Shown one piece after another: positions 27,594 through 37,307 of a stretch of DNA of 64,000 bases. The notes under the pieces were generated by a model. It saw only the letters and a program-made list of their open reading frames with translations. It was not told the DNA's origin and searched no databases. Position 1 is the first letter of the stretch, and every line of letters begins with the position of its first letter. The position numbers and the translations under genes are program-made. Source of the DNA: Afipia sp. Lineage in GTDB: Bacteria > Pseudomonadota > Alphaproteobacteria > Rhizobiales > Xanthobacteraceae. The DNA lies in NCBI GenBank assembly GCA_017474385.1, contig JAFVHU010000152.1, positions 62,001 through 126,000 on the forward strand. The letters are read 5' to 3'.

Positions 27594-28364
27594 TCAGAAG
27601 CCGCTTCCCGACAGAAATTCTCTGCGGACAGTCTGCGCGATGATCGTCATATCCATCCGCAGCGACCACTTCGCGATGTAATCGAGATCATGATCGATCC
27701 GCGCAACCGCCAGATTCGGCTCGACCGTACTGCCTCTGCAACCGCTCACCTGAGCAAGGCCAGTTATTCCCGGGCGCACCGTGTGACGCTGAAAATAGTA
27801 TGGAACGAGATCCTCATACGGCATGTGGGCGGCGAGCATACCTGGCACATGGGGCCTCGGCCCGACGAGGGACATGTCACCCTTGATAACGTTGATAAGC
27901 TGCGGGATCTCGTCGAGGCTTGTGCTTCGCAGGATTTTCCCAACACGCGTGACCCTGGAATCGCTCTGCACCGTTTGCCTGACGCCCGCAACATCGCCGA
28001 GATCGACATGCATTGAACGGAACTTGTAAATTTTGAACAGGCGATTGCGGTATCCGTAACGATACTGCTGAAAGAACACTGGCCCGCGCGATGTCGTCTT
28101 GATTGCAATCGCGATCGCTATGAACAACGGCGCGAAGAAAAGAAGCGCGAGGCTCGCCGCCGTCGCATCGAAAATCCGCTTACTGAGCGCGGATGCGGGC
28201 TCGCTGCGAGTGTCGCTCGCAGGATGACGACTGCGATAGGCGCTGCGGGTGCGATAAGGGCTATTGCTCGCGTACTCTACAGGCCGAACCGAGATCAGTC
28301 TCGGTCCTTTCCATAGCGTAGACGAATTGTCCTGGGCAAAGCGGGTTGTGACTGTCGCGGCCAT
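27594..28364 (-). CDS. Exopolysaccharide initiating sugar transferase (polyprenyl-phosphate sugar phosphotransferase)
   Basis: This enzyme puts the first sugar-1-phosphate on undecaprenyl phosphate. The 256-residue protein has one membrane segment ([20 protein letters not shown] onward, about 60-85) and the catalytic domain signatures [41 protein letters not shown] and [17 protein letters not shown] end [12 protein letters not shown]. It is the short, single-helix form, lacking the four N-terminal helices of WcaJ/GumD. ATG 28364 gives a normal N-terminus; an upstream in-frame start at 28541 would add a Cys/Arg-rich stretch unlike the family. It faces a long AT-rich regulatory gap. Confidence 0.92.
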   Translation of the reverse strand: MAATVTTRFAQDNSSTLWKGPRLISVRPVEYASNSPYRTRSAYRSRHPASDTRSEPASALSKRIFDATAASLALLFFAPLFIAIAIAIKTTSRGPVFFQQYRYGYRNRLFKIYKFRSMHVDLGDVAGVRQTVQSDSRVTRVGKILRSTSLDEIPQLINVIKGDMSLVGPRPHVPGMLAAHMPYEDLVPYYFQRHTVRPGITGLAQVSGCRGSTVEPNLAVARIDHDLDYIAKWSLRMDMTIIAQTVRREFLSGSGF

Positions 28365-28859
28365 TTCTCTTGCTCTCAATTGGACGTCCGCAGGAATGGA
28401 ACTCGACGCGCACAGAAAGCGGCGGCACTTGCACCAGCAGCGCAGTCTCTCGCAATCGCGAAAGAAAGATCTGCATGACGAAGGCCCCAACCTTCCGTCC
28501 GCTAAAGTTTTCCTAAAGTTTTGTACGAAATGGGGCGGCAAAACGAAAAATTCGCGCGCACGACTCGCGTCGATCTTTCGCTAGAATTTTGCGACGCGAA
28601 ATATTATCGCGCTGCGAAGCGCTTAGATCGATATGCTGATTTCTTACGCTGCAGTTTGGTTGACGCAGCCATGCACAATCACCGACGTGGACAACTTTGA
28701 AAAATGGAGTCGATTATCGAATCAAACGAGCGCACTGTTGATTCGCCGAAGGATGCGCCAAAACGCGGCGATACTTTGAGCAACTGCATTCACTAAAAAC
28801 TAAAAGACACTTATTAGATTCACTGAGCACAAGAGTTTCAGCTCCTGGCGAGCCCGCAA
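28365..28859. other. Divergent intergenic region of the exopolysaccharide locus
   Basis: These 495 bp lie between the minus-strand sugar transferase and the plus-strand right arm. They are AT-richer than the genes, especially 28520-28830, and must hold promoters of both arms. A small hairpin GCGCT-GCGA-AGCGC sits at 28609-28622. No credible coding frame and no confident regulator site was recognised. Confidence 0.5.
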
Positions 28860-29075
28860 ATGGTTGTCCGGCTACAGAACATTAAGACAATGGTCGGCGA
28901 CGACTCACGTGTGTCGTCTGCACATTCAGCGGAACCATCGATGATCGCTGAGCATGTGAATATCTCGTCGTTGCCGCCTAAGGGCGCCAACCGCCGGCTG
29001 AGGAACTGGTTGATCCTCGCCAATATCGCTGCCTGGGCTCTCATCATCTGGGTCGTTCGACTAATTTTCTCCTAA
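28860..29075 (+). CDS. Small single-helix membrane protein at the head of the exopolysaccharide right arm
   Basis: This protein of up to 71 residues has a hydrophilic N-terminus and one strong C-terminal membrane helix (NWLILANIAAWALIIWVVRL, about 49-68). The start is uncertain: ATG 28860, 28890 and 28941 are all in frame, the last with GGA about 8 nt upstream. No function can be assigned. It is not similar to the ExoX exopolysaccharide repressor, whose helix is N-terminal. Position suggests it is co-transcribed with the phosphatase downstream. Confidence 0.6.
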   Translation: MVVRLQNIKTMVGDDSRVSSAHSAEPSMIAEHVNISSLPPKGANRRLRNWLILANIAAWALIIWVVRLIFS

Positions 29076-29153
29076 TGCTCATCCCGGAGACACATAACTA
29101 CTGAGATTGTGACGCGATTTGACCGCGGAACTTTTTCATGACGAACTCCGGCG

Positions 29154-29897
29154 ATGCGATCCGGTTCTCTCCATCAGCCACGGACTATCCCAGCTGCAGT
29201 GCCCGCGGGTATGCGAGTCTACGCCGTTGGCGATGTTCACGGCCGTGCAGACTTGCTGGCCGAGACGATCGGCCGCATTGAGGACGATCTGCGACGCAGG
29301 CCTATCAACTATGCAGTTGAGGTCTATCTCGGCGACTACATCGATCGGGGACCTGATTCGAAGGGAGTGTTGGATCAACTCGCGGTCCGGCTCGTGCGGC
29401 AACACGCGATCTGCCTTCGCGGCAATCATGAAGCCATCCTCGAAAAGTTCCTCTGGGATGATCCGGAAACCATCCATCACTGGATACAACTCGGCGCCTT
29501 TCAAACGCTGGCATCTTACGGCGTTGTTTCGCGCTCGCGCACAGGTGCAATGACACCGTACGAGCTTCGGCAATCGCTACTCGATGTCTTTCCGCGCACA
29601 CATGAATTGTTCCTGCAATGTCTGCGCAACAGCTTCGTATGCGGTGATTTTCTTTTCGTGCATGCAGGAATACGTCCAGGTATTCCCATGGAGCAGCAAG
29701 ACCCGGAAGACTTGTTCTGGATACGCGACGAGTTTCTGAACTCAACGGAAAATCATGGCAAACTTGTCGTGCACGGTCATACACCTGTGGATCATCCGGA
29801 TATTCGCAGCAACCGGATCAACATCGACACTGGCGCGTGGCGAACGGGAACCCTCACCTGCATCGCGATTGAAGGCTCCACAGTTCTCGTGCTGTAG
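29154..29897 (+). CDS. Metallophosphoesterase of the PPP serine/threonine phosphatase type
   Basis: This 247-residue phosphatase holds the full PPP metal-site set: VGDVHGRADLL (D27, H29), LGDYIDRGPDSKG (D61, D64), LRGNHEAIL (N91, H92), FVHAGIRP (about 170) and VVHGHTP (about 203). Two metal ions bound by these residues hydrolyse phosphomonoesters; bacterial members act on Ser/Thr phosphoproteins or on diadenosine tetraphosphate. It is the second gene of the right arm, upstream of the Wza-like and Wzc-like genes. A regulatory role in polysaccharide export is possible, though Wzc is a tyrosine kinase and is normally reversed by PTP or PHP enzymes. ATG 29154 is taken; M20 is an alternative. Confidence 0.9.
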   Translation: MRSGSLHQPRTIPAAVPAGMRVYAVGDVHGRADLLAETIGRIEDDLRRRPINYAVEVYLGDYIDRGPDSKGVLDQLAVRLVRQHAICLRGNHEAILEKFLWDDPETIHHWIQLGAFQTLASYGVVSRSRTGAMTPYELRQSLLDVFPRTHELFLQCLRNSFVCGDFLFVHAGIRPGIPMEQQDPEDLFWIRDEFLNSTENHGKLVVHGHTPVDHPDIRSNRINIDTGAWRTGTLTCIAIEGSTVLVL

Positions 29898-30107
29898 GGG
29901 GCAGCATTTGCCCATTTGAATTGCTCAAACGTTCGCAAAAGCGATGCCGATATTTTATGCGCCGCGAACGGGACAAATCTGAAGACACATTGGAACAAGT
30001 TATCACATTCTTTTGCCTTGTTTGCTCGACTATCATCACACGCCGCTCTTGGGGGTTGATCTATCCGAACAGTACGTACGGCTTTGTAAGTTGAGTGGGG
30101 TTGAATC

Positions 30108-30695
30108 ATGTCGCAAACATTCGTCCGCGTCGCGCGATTTCTATTTGTTGTCATCGTGGTGACCGGCGGCGTCACCGTGCAATTCAATTCTGAAGCTGGC
30201 GCTCAGCAAAAAACGCCTTCGACTAGTTCGATCTCTGGAACATATGCGCTTGGCCCCACCGACAGGGTTCGCGTGAAGGTTTATGGCGAGCCCGACGTCG
30301 CCGGTGAGTATGAAATAGACAGCGGCGGCTACGTCTCGATTCCGCTTGCCGGCCGCGTGAAGGCGGCCGGACTGACGACACGTCAGCTTGAGCAATCGAT
30401 TACATCAGCCTTGTCAAAGGGAATCGTGCGTGATCCTCGCGTCAATGTTGAGATCGCTCTCTATCGGCCCTTCTATATCCTCGGCGAAGTAAAGAAGAGC
30501 GGCGAATATCCGTATCGCGTCGGCATGACTGTGCTGGATGCGATCGCAAGCGCCGGCGGATTCACATACCGCGCTAATGAAAATAAGGTCTATTTGCGAC
30601 GCGCCGGCGGCGCAGGTGAAGAAGTTTATCCGCTCGACGCGCCCGTTCTGATTTATCCCGGCGACAACATCCGGGTTCCCGAGCGTTTCTTCTGA
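30108..30695 (+). CDS. Polysaccharide export protein (Wza/GumB-like)
   Basis: This 195-residue protein of the outer-membrane polysaccharide export family has a signal sequence (VARFLFVVIVVTGGVTV, about 7-23). A Poly_export domain follows (LGPTDRVRVKVYGEPDVAGEY to NVEIALYRPFYILGEV) with an SLBB-like segment (KSGEYPYRVGMTVLDAIASAGG). It lacks a lipobox cysteine and the long C-terminal helix of E. coli Wza and is closer to short GumB/ExoF-type proteins. It should form or gate the periplasm-to-outside passage with the beta-barrel protein downstream. Confidence 0.93.
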   Translation: MSQTFVRVARFLFVVIVVTGGVTVQFNSEAGAQQKTPSTSSISGTYALGPTDRVRVKVYGEPDVAGEYEIDSGGYVSIPLAGRVKAAGLTTRQLEQSITSALSKGIVRDPRVNVEIALYRPFYILGEVKKSGEYPYRVGMTVLDAIASAGGFTYRANENKVYLRRAGGAGEEVYPLDAPVLIYPGDNIRVPERFF

Positions 30696-31023
30696 CGCGT
30701 CATTACTGCTTCATACTTCCGCATCCCTCACTTCAGAAATTTCGACACGAGCGCAGCATCGATCGACGGTGCATCTGTTGCATTGCCATAGTGTCGTCTC
30801 TTTGAAGTGCCAATTTTTCCGCGGTGCACATCGGACATGAGGACGAATGAAAATTTGCTCTTCATGCGTTTGAGAAAGAAATCTTTCGACGCTGTCGAGC
30901 GCATGAATTGTATCCACTCTGATGCCTTAATAAGCGAAGACTCGATGATTGTGTGGGCGAAGAAGAAAAGTCGAACCTTCGTCACCTCCGTTCGAGATGA
31001 ATGCCGCCCGCAAGGGATAGTGA
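30696..31023. other. Intergenic stretch before the beta-barrel gene
   Basis: These 328 bp contain no frame with protein-like composition on either strand and no hairpin with a U-tract. The base composition is AT-richer than the flanking genes. It may carry an internal promoter for the beta-barrel/Wzc genes, but no confident promoter boxes were identified. Confidence 0.4.
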
Positions 31024-32457
31024 ATGAAGTGTGTTGTTGCGTTGACAGCGTTGAACGAAGCAGAGACTCACGAACGACTGGGCAAGCTGCCTCGCCGTCG
31101 TGGACCGAAAATTGCTCGCTTGAAAGCAGCACGATGGCCAGCGACGGCACTCATGCTCGGTCTTGCGTCGCCCTCGAATGCGCAGGTGATAGCGTCAACC
31201 ACTGAACAGATCGCTGCACCCTGGAACGCGCAGCGGGTCTTCGAACCGTCCTCGCTGCCCGATTTGACCGATCCGGAGATGCGCGATGAGATTCAGCCTG
31301 AGGATATGCCCGTGAGAAAGCGACAGCAGCCCGGATACGAACCTGTCGGGATTCGTGCTGGCTCGTGGATGTTCAGCCCCAAGCTGATTTCCGGCGGCCT
31401 CTACGACAGCAATGTGTTCTCTTCAAACACCGCGAAACGCTCGGATATCGCTGCCGTATTTGAACCCTCGTTGCGTGCTCACACGCTTTGGGAGAGGCAT
31501 GGCCTCGACCTCAAGCTGGATGCGCAATCGACAATATATAATGAGAACTCCAGCCTCAATCAGACCAATGCCAGCCTGAAAGGCAACGGCTGGTTCGATA
31601 TTGCGCACGACCTTGCCGTTCTTGCAAATTTCCAGATCGCTCATCTGAACGAAGGCGTAGGGACGCTGAGTTCACCGGTCAACGCGATTTCGCCAACGCC
31701 CTATGACCTCTTTTCGGGCGATTTGACGGTTCGCAAGGAATTCAATCGCGCAACCACATCCGTCGGCATGCGTGTGGACTCTTACGACTTCGGCCGAACG
31801 CGCGCCCAGGATGGATCAATCATCAATCAGGACGGACGCGATGGCCAGATCTATTCGCTCCACGGGCGCGTCGACTATGCGTTTTCCCCTGTGCTTGGGT
31901 GGTTCGCCGGTGTCGAGGGTAACCAGCGCAACATTCGCGGAACTCCCCAGCAAACCCTCGACTCGCAAGGCTATCGCGCGCTCTCCGGCTTCACGATCGG
32001 ATTCACCAAACTTCTCACCGGCGAATTCGGCGCGGGTTACGTCCAGCAACGCTTCGACGATCCATCGATCGGCTCGATTGAAGGTCCGTCCTATCGCGCC
32101 ATGCTGACCTGGAGTCCAACCCGCCTGATCGATGTTCGTTTCAAGGCCGAACAGATCGTGACGCAAACATCCGACACCAGTTCGACCGGCGTGCTGGCAA
32201 ACGCGTTTCAGCTTGGCGTCGACTATGAACTGCGCCGCAACGTGATTGCCTCGCTGTCCGGCGGCTACGAGAACGATCGATTCTTCGGACAGCAACGCAG
32301 GGACAAGGTCATTACGTCCGACGCGCGCGTCAAATATTTGATGAACCGATACAGCGCCATTTCCGTCTTCCACCGATACACCGAGCGCAACAGCGATATT
32401 CCCGCCTTCAGTTTCGACAAACATCAGGTCGGAATCAATGTTACAGCGCAGTTCTGA
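31024..32457 (+). CDS. Outer-membrane beta-barrel protein of the exopolysaccharide export system
   Basis: This 477-residue exported protein has a long N-terminal region with hydrophobic segment ATALMLGLASPSNAQ (about 40-54), probably a signal peptide. The rest shows alternating beta-strand patterns of a putative porin (BBP2-like): GSWMFSPKLISGGLYDSNVF, repeated aromatic strand ends, and a C-terminal VGINVTAQF ending in Phe. Such barrels accompany Wza-like proteins that lack their own outer-membrane helix. It overlaps the Wzc gene by 20 bp. The true start could be at an ATG closer to the signal peptide. Confidence 0.85.
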   Translation: MKCVVALTALNEAETHERLGKLPRRRGPKIARLKAARWPATALMLGLASPSNAQVIASTTEQIAAPWNAQRVFEPSSLPDLTDPEMRDEIQPEDMPVRKRQQPGYEPVGIRAGSWMFSPKLISGGLYDSNVFSSNTAKRSDIAAVFEPSLRAHTLWERHGLDLKLDAQSTIYNENSSLNQTNASLKGNGWFDIAHDLAVLANFQIAHLNEGVGTLSSPVNAISPTPYDLFSGDLTVRKEFNRATTSVGMRVDSYDFGRTRAQDGSIINQDGRDGQIYSLHGRVDYAFSPVLGWFAGVEGNQRNIRGTPQQTLDSQGYRALSGFTIGFTKLLTGEFGAGYVQQRFDDPSIGSIEGPSYRAMLTWSPTRLIDVRFKAEQIVTQTSDTSSTGVLANAFQLGVDYELRRNVIASLSGGYENDRFFGQQRRDKVITSDARVKYLMNRYSAISVFHRYTERNSDIPAFSFDKHQVGINVTAQF

Positions 32458-34750
32458 TTACGATCTTCAAGCTCTCGACGAGCCCGCGGGCGCGTCACCC
32501 GGGCGATGGCAGCAGCCGACCGTCGACCTGCGGGAGATGGCGCGCATTTTGCGCCGGCGCTGGAGGACGGTTGCAGCAGTACCCGCGACGCTGGTCGTTC
32601 TTGCGCTGATCCATCTGATGGTGGTCAGCACTCTTTATACTGCAACGTCCACTGTTCTGGTCGATCCACGTCGAGCTAACGTGGTGGATACCAGCCAGAC
32701 TGTGCTGTCGAATTTCGGCACCGATGACGCCACCATCGAGAGCCAGACATTGCTGATTCAATCGGTGGCGATCCTTCAGCGGGTGGTGGAAAAGCTCAAG
32801 CTCACGGCGGACCCGGAATTCACGCCGACACCTGGCCTCCTCGACCCGATCAAACGGCTGTTCAGCAGCAGCGGCTCGGCCGATGGTGCAAGCCCGGAGG
32901 ATGCAGCCAAAGCAAGGTCAGTCGAAATTCTTCAGAAGCGGATGAAGGTGACGCGGCAGGGAACCACCTTTCTCGTCGACATCAATGTCAGCTCGATAGA
33001 ACCGCGTAAAGCCGCCGCAATCGCCAATGCGATCGCGGAAAGCTATTTCGAGGAACAGGTTCGCGCCAAATACGATGCCACGAAGATTGCCGCGAGCTGG
33101 CTCAATGGCCAGATTGAGGGACTGAAGTCGCGCGTCGTTGCATCGGAGCAGGCTGTCGAAGATTTTCGCGCAAGCAACAATCTGTCGGTGTCTCAGGGCG
33201 TTACGGTGAACGACCAGCAGATCACCGATCTTAACAACAAACTGATCGCTGCCCGCGCTCAAACTGCAGAAGCGCGCGCAAAATACGATCAGGTGCAGCA
33301 GCTATCCAAATCCGGCAGCGATCCCGGCGGCATCAACGCGGCCATTACGTCGGACATGATTACCAAGCTGCGCACGCAGTACGCGGATATCGCCAAGAAC
33401 GAAGCTGATCTCGCGAGCAAATACGGCCCGCGCCATCCCCTCGTCGCCAACGTCCGCGCCCAGTTGAAAGACACCCAGCGCCTCATCAATGAGGAAATCC
33501 GCCGCATTCTTGACAGCACGCAGCACGACTACGATGTCGCCCGCTCCCGCGAGTCGTCATTGCAGCAGAGCCTCGATCAGGTTCAGGGCGTGTCGAGTTC
33601 GTCCGGTCAGGCTTTGGTGCGCCTGCATGAGCTTCAGCGGGAAGCCGAAGCCAATCGCACGCTCTACGAAAGCTATCTGGCACGCTACAAGGAGACGTCG
33701 GCGCAGGAAAGTCTCGAAATGCCGGATTCCCGCGTTGTCACGCGAGCCAGCATTCCCATCCGGCCGTCCTCTCCGAAGACCATGCTTATTCTGGGCCTTG
33801 CGGTGATGCTCGGACTGGGCGGCGGATGCGTTTTCGCGTTTCTTGCCGATTATCTCGACCGCCGCGTGAAGACGCTTGAACAGGCAGAGGAGATTTCCGG
33901 AGTGCCCGCGCTCGCGGCTGTTCCACTGATCGGCACTCGCGAGCTTGCGGTGCGGGCGAAGCGCGGGCGCGATGAGCTTAGCCGTTATAATCCACGGACT
34001 ATGAGGCTGTTGCCACCTTCATTACAACCTCCGCTGATGCGTTACGCGATCGACGAGCCGGGCACCTTTTTCGCGGAAGCAATCCGTGCGGTTCGCCTTG
34101 CGCTTCAACGCACCATGCGTATCCAGCCGCTCAAGGTCGTGCTGGTCACGTCCGCGCTCGACAACGAGGGAAAGACGACGCTTGCCGCGAACCTCGCACT
34201 CTCGCTCGCTACGCTCGGCATCAAGACGCTCCTGATCGATGGCGATCTCCGCAATCCCCAACTAACGCGTGCGCTCGCCCCGCATGCCGACGCTGGATTG
34301 ATGGAAGTCGCCAGGGGGCAGACGTCGCTGGATCGGGCGATCTTGCTGGACCGGAGTTCCGGGCTTTCGATCCTGCCGTCACCTGCGGCGAAGGATGTCG
34401 ATCTCATAACCGAGCTGATGTTCTCCGAGCGGATTGTCGATATTCTCGATCATCTGCGCCAGCACTACGAGTTGATCATTATTGACTCCCCGCCCCTCGT
34501 GCCATTGGTTGACGGCCGCGCGCTGGCCGAACTTTCCGATCGTATCATCCTCGCCATGGGATGGGACCAGACGCCTCAGGAGGTTATCTCCCACACGATT
34601 AATCTGCTGTCTCCGGTTCATGACCGGATTCTCGGAACCGTGCTGACGCGCGTCGATCTCAGCCGTCTGCGGTTCTATGATTATTATCGCAGCTCCGCCT
34701 ATCTCAAGCCGTATGGCACCGCTGGACTGAAGCCCAGGCCGGCGGAATGA
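32438..34750 (+). CDS. Wzc-type polysaccharide copolymerase and tyrosine autokinase
   Basis: This 770-residue inner-membrane protein controls chain length and export. Membrane helices lie at about 46-66 and 449-471, and between them is the Wzz domain with a long coiled coil (about 190-430). The C-terminal BY-kinase domain has a P-loop SALDNEGKTT with K579, LLIDGDLRNPQ (Walker A', about 598) and IIIDSPPLVPLVD (Walker B). The Tyr-containing tail RFYDYYRSSAYLKPY is a likely autophosphorylation cluster. GumC-like proteins lack the kinase; here kinase and copolymerase are fused as in proteobacterial Wzc. It overlaps neighbours by 20 bp and 4 bp. Confidence 0.95.
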   Translation: MLQRSSDYDLQALDEPAGASPGRWQQPTVDLREMARILRRRWRTVAAVPATLVVLALIHLMVVSTLYTATSTVLVDPRRANVVDTSQTVLSNFGTDDATIESQTLLIQSVAILQRVVEKLKLTADPEFTPTPGLLDPIKRLFSSSGSADGASPEDAAKARSVEILQKRMKVTRQGTTFLVDINVSSIEPRKAAAIANAIAESYFEEQVRAKYDATKIAASWLNGQIEGLKSRVVASEQAVEDFRASNNLSVSQGVTVNDQQITDLNNKLIAARAQTAEARAKYDQVQQLSKSGSDPGGINAAITSDMITKLRTQYADIAKNEADLASKYGPRHPLVANVRAQLKDTQRLINEEIRRILDSTQHDYDVARSRESSLQQSLDQVQGVSSSSGQALVRLHELQREAEANRTLYESYLARYKETSAQESLEMPDSRVVTRASIPIRPSSPKTMLILGLAVMLGLGGGCVFAFLADYLDRRVKTLEQAEEISGVPALAAVPLIGTRELAVRAKRGRDELSRYNPRTMRLLPPSLQPPLMRYAIDEPGTFFAEAIRAVRLALQRTMRIQPLKVVLVTSALDNEGKTTLAANLALSLATLGIKTLLIDGDLRNPQLTRALAPHADAGLMEVARGQTSLDRAILLDRSSGLSILPSPAAKDVDLITELMFSERIVDILDHLRQHYELIIIDSPPLVPLVDGRALAELSDRIILAMGWDQTPQEVISHTINLLSPVHDRILGTVLTRVDLSRLRFYDYYRSSAYLKPYGTAGLKPRPAE

Positions 34751-36168
34751 AGGCGCGTGGGCCGATGAATGAATCCACGCGCGCGTTTCCGGTGAATGGC
34801 CCGTTCCTGCCGTTTCGCGGCCGGCGCCCCGTCGCGACTGGGTTTCGCCAGCCGCCGCGCGCACGAGGCCAAGCGCCGGCCACAGCCAACGGGATGATCG
34901 ATCGGATGATCATCGGCCTGATGTTGCTGGCGGTGGCAGCAATATTCTTGTTGTCGTCAGGAATGCTGACCAACTGGAAGATACATTATGTGACAGCCGG
35001 CGGTAATTTCTACGAAAAGCTGCACCCCGCAACGTATGCCTCGTTCCTAGCCTTCGGTCTTCTGCTGGTACGTAACGGCGATCCGGTCGGTGAGATCGAT
35101 CGCATGTTCTCCGAATCAAAACTCATTCTTGTCTATCTGGCTTGCTGGGCGTTCCTGCTTGTCCAGATGTTCGTGTTGACGCGTCCGTTCACGGTTATCA
35201 TCGACACCTTCCTGCTGCCGATCGTGCTCAGCCTTGTGATCTGGCGACTGTCGCCAACGCAGCGGAGGCCGCTGGTGTGGACTGTTCACCTCACCATCCT
35301 ACTGAACGTCTGCGTTGGGTATTATGAGTACTTCTCCGGCCATCGGCTCATACCCCTGACGCTCGGCGATGTGCTGGTCGTGGGGGAGTGGCGCTCCTCG
35401 GCCTTTCTCGGGCACCCCCTCACCGCATCTGGCATCGTCGGCGCCTATGTTCTGGCGCTAATTCTTCGCCCTGCTCTCTGTCCCCTGGTCATGGTCCGGA
35501 TTCCGCTCATCGCGTTTTGCCTCGGATCGCTGATGGCATTTGGTGGCCGAACCTCCCTCGTCACGGTTTTGCTAATGATGGGCTTTCTTGGTGCGGTGGA
35601 GGCATTTTTGATCTTGCGCGGCAAGCGAGTCTCGCTTCCGACGGTCATCGGAACCATCTGCCTGTTGTTCGTCGTGGGCGCGGGAATTTTCGCTGCATTC
35701 GATCTCGGTATTTTCGACAAGATGCTGCTGCGGTTTTCCTCCGACAAAGGCAGCGCGCTGGCGCGCTTCGCGACGTTCGATCTGCTGTCCCACTTCGACT
35801 GGTACGAACTGGTGATGGGTCCGAATCCCATCCGTGTGAATGCACTTCAGGCGCAGCTTGGTCTCAACTACGGTATCGAGAATTTCTGGATTTCCTGCAT
35901 CGTCCAGTTCGGCGTCATTCACACAGTATTGCTTACAATCGGACTGATCTGCCTCTTTGTAGAAATTCTCAAACGCGCGAATCCGGCTGCCTGGGCGATC
36001 GTCCTGCTGATACTGGTGATTGCAGCCAGCTCGGTCAGCTTTTCGTCAAAGAACATTCAGTTCGCGCAATTCATCATTCTCATCACCTTGCTGCTGCCAC
36101 GAGACCCGGCTCGGATCACGATGGCGCAGCGCGGACCTTCCAACAAGCCTATCCAGAATCCTGGATAA
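34747..36168 (+). CDS. Wzy/O-antigen ligase-like exopolysaccharide polymerase
   Basis: This 473-residue integral membrane protein has about ten to eleven hydrophobic helices. A large loop follows the helix near 290-310 and contains DKGSALARFATFDLLSHFDW and MGPNPIRVN, typical of the Wzy_C/O-antigen ligase superfamily (GumE/ExoQ type). It should polymerise lipid-linked repeat units in the periplasm. Its start lies within the Wzc stop (ATGA). Ligase versus polymerase cannot be told from sequence alone, but the locus context favours polymerase. Confidence 0.87.
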   Translation: MKARGPMNESTRAFPVNGPFLPFRGRRPVATGFRQPPRARGQAPATANGMIDRMIIGLMLLAVAAIFLLSSGMLTNWKIHYVTAGGNFYEKLHPATYASFLAFGLLLVRNGDPVGEIDRMFSESKLILVYLACWAFLLVQMFVLTRPFTVIIDTFLLPIVLSLVIWRLSPTQRRPLVWTVHLTILLNVCVGYYEYFSGHRLIPLTLGDVLVVGEWRSSAFLGHPLTASGIVGAYVLALILRPALCPLVMVRIPLIAFCLGSLMAFGGRTSLVTVLLMMGFLGAVEAFLILRGKRVSLPTVIGTICLLFVVGAGIFAAFDLGIFDKMLLRFSSDKGSALARFATFDLLSHFDWYELVMGPNPIRVNALQAQLGLNYGIENFWISCIVQFGVIHTVLLTIGLICLFVEILKRANPAAWAIVLLILVIAASSVSFSSKNIQFAQFIILITLLLPRDPARITMAQRGPSNKPIQNPG

Positions 36169-36181
36169 CATCGAGATTCAT

Positions 36182-37279
36182 ATGACTATCTATGTCGACC
36201 ATACTCATGTCGGACGCCACGTCACCGGTCTCGAACGGATTACGCTTGAGTTGTTCTCGCCTGAGGCACTCGCTCCGCTCGATGTCATTCCAGTGTTGGC
36301 CCAAGGCACCGGACGAATGGTGGCGGCACAGACGTTCGGGTTGCCGACGCGTTTACTGGACTCATCATCAATTCTGCTCTGTCCCGGCTTTCCACCAAGT
36401 CCACTGCTATGGCCGTTCGCGGCACGTGTCATTCCCTACATTCACGACATCTTCTTGCTGTCACGCCGGGACGATCTCAACCTGCGCGCCCGGCTGTATA
36501 TGGCTGAACCCTTCAAACTCGCGGTGCAAACTTATCCCCGCTTTCTCGTCAACTCGGCTGACACCAAACGCAAGCTCGCCACATGCTGCCGAAGCGATGC
36601 CGAGATCACGCTGTACCGTCCGCCGGTACGGAACGTGTTCAACATACATCCGGATGGCCGTGGTGAACGAGAGGAAATTCCGTCCGCGCTCCGACTCGTG
36701 ACGCTTGGAACTGTAGAACCGCGCAAAAATTTCGCCGCAGCGGCAAAAATCCTCGCCGCTCTGCGCGAACACGGATTCCCCGATGCAACGCTGGAGATCG
36801 TCGGGCGGCAAGGCTGGGGCGATGACTGGGACAAGCTCGAAGAATGTCCCGGTGTGATCCTGCATGGGTATCAACCCGGCGATCGGGTCAACCAGATTTT
36901 GCAGAACGCAGACGTATTCATCTGCACATCTCACGAAGAAGGCCTGGGTCTGCCCCTGCTCGAGGCGCAGTATGCGGGTCTTCCGATAGTGGCGCCAAAT
37001 GCGGCCGTCTTCCGTGAAGTGCTGGATCAATCCGGCATCTTCGTCGATCCTGGCGACCCTGCTTCCGCTGCGGAGAGAATCATCGCTGCAATTTCTGTTC
37101 CGGGATGGCGCGCATTGCATGCTGCACGTGGAGCCAAAAACCTCGCTCGCTGGAATGCCCTTGCCTCAGCGGATCACGACGCTGTCATCGACCTGATCGC
37201 CCGGCTTGCTCATCGGCAAACCCGGATTGCCAGCACGCCGACACCGCTCAATCAGAAAGATCGAAGCATCACGCTCTGA
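36182..37279 (+). CDS. Glycosyltransferase family 4
   Basis: This 365-residue cytoplasmic GT-B glycosyltransferase has an N-terminal acceptor domain starting MTIYVDHTHVGRHVTGLERI. The C-terminal donor domain has LGTVEPRKNFAAAAKIL (about 180), VILHGYQPGD and the E-x7-E motif EEGLGLPLLEAQYAGLPIVAPN (about 259-280, given as key residues E259 region). ATG 36182 follows the polymerase gene by 13 bp; an upstream in-frame ATG at 36020 would overlap that gene and encode non-family sequence. The sugar may be mannose, as many GT4 enzymes use GDP-mannose and manC is in the locus. Confidence 0.91.
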   Translation: MTIYVDHTHVGRHVTGLERITLELFSPEALAPLDVIPVLAQGTGRMVAAQTFGLPTRLLDSSSILLCPGFPPSPLLWPFAARVIPYIHDIFLLSRRDDLNLRARLYMAEPFKLAVQTYPRFLVNSADTKRKLATCCRSDAEITLYRPPVRNVFNIHPDGRGEREEIPSALRLVTLGTVEPRKNFAAAAKILAALREHGFPDATLEIVGRQGWGDDWDKLEECPGVILHGYQPGDRVNQILQNADVFICTSHEEGLGLPLLEAQYAGLPIVAPNAAVFREVLDQSGIFVDPGDPASAAERIIAAISVPGWRALHAARGAKNLARWNALASADHDAVIDLIARLAHRQTRIASTPTPLNQKDRSITL

Positions 37280-37307
37280 ATACTGAGCACGCTGCTGAGG
37301 CACATGG

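Noticed and set aside
28365..28541. N-terminal extension of the sugar transferase to 28541
   Set aside because: The extra 59 residues are Cys/Arg-rich and unlike any family member; the ATG at 28364 gives a normal N-terminus.
28860..29075. ExoX/Psi-type repressor of exopolysaccharide production
   Set aside because: The size and position fit, but the single helix is C-terminal and the sequence does not resemble ExoX; left as unknown.
36020..36181. Earlier start of the glycosyltransferase at 36020
   Set aside because: The added residues are read out of frame through the end of the polymerase gene and are not glycosyltransferase-like; ATG 36182 gives a typical start.
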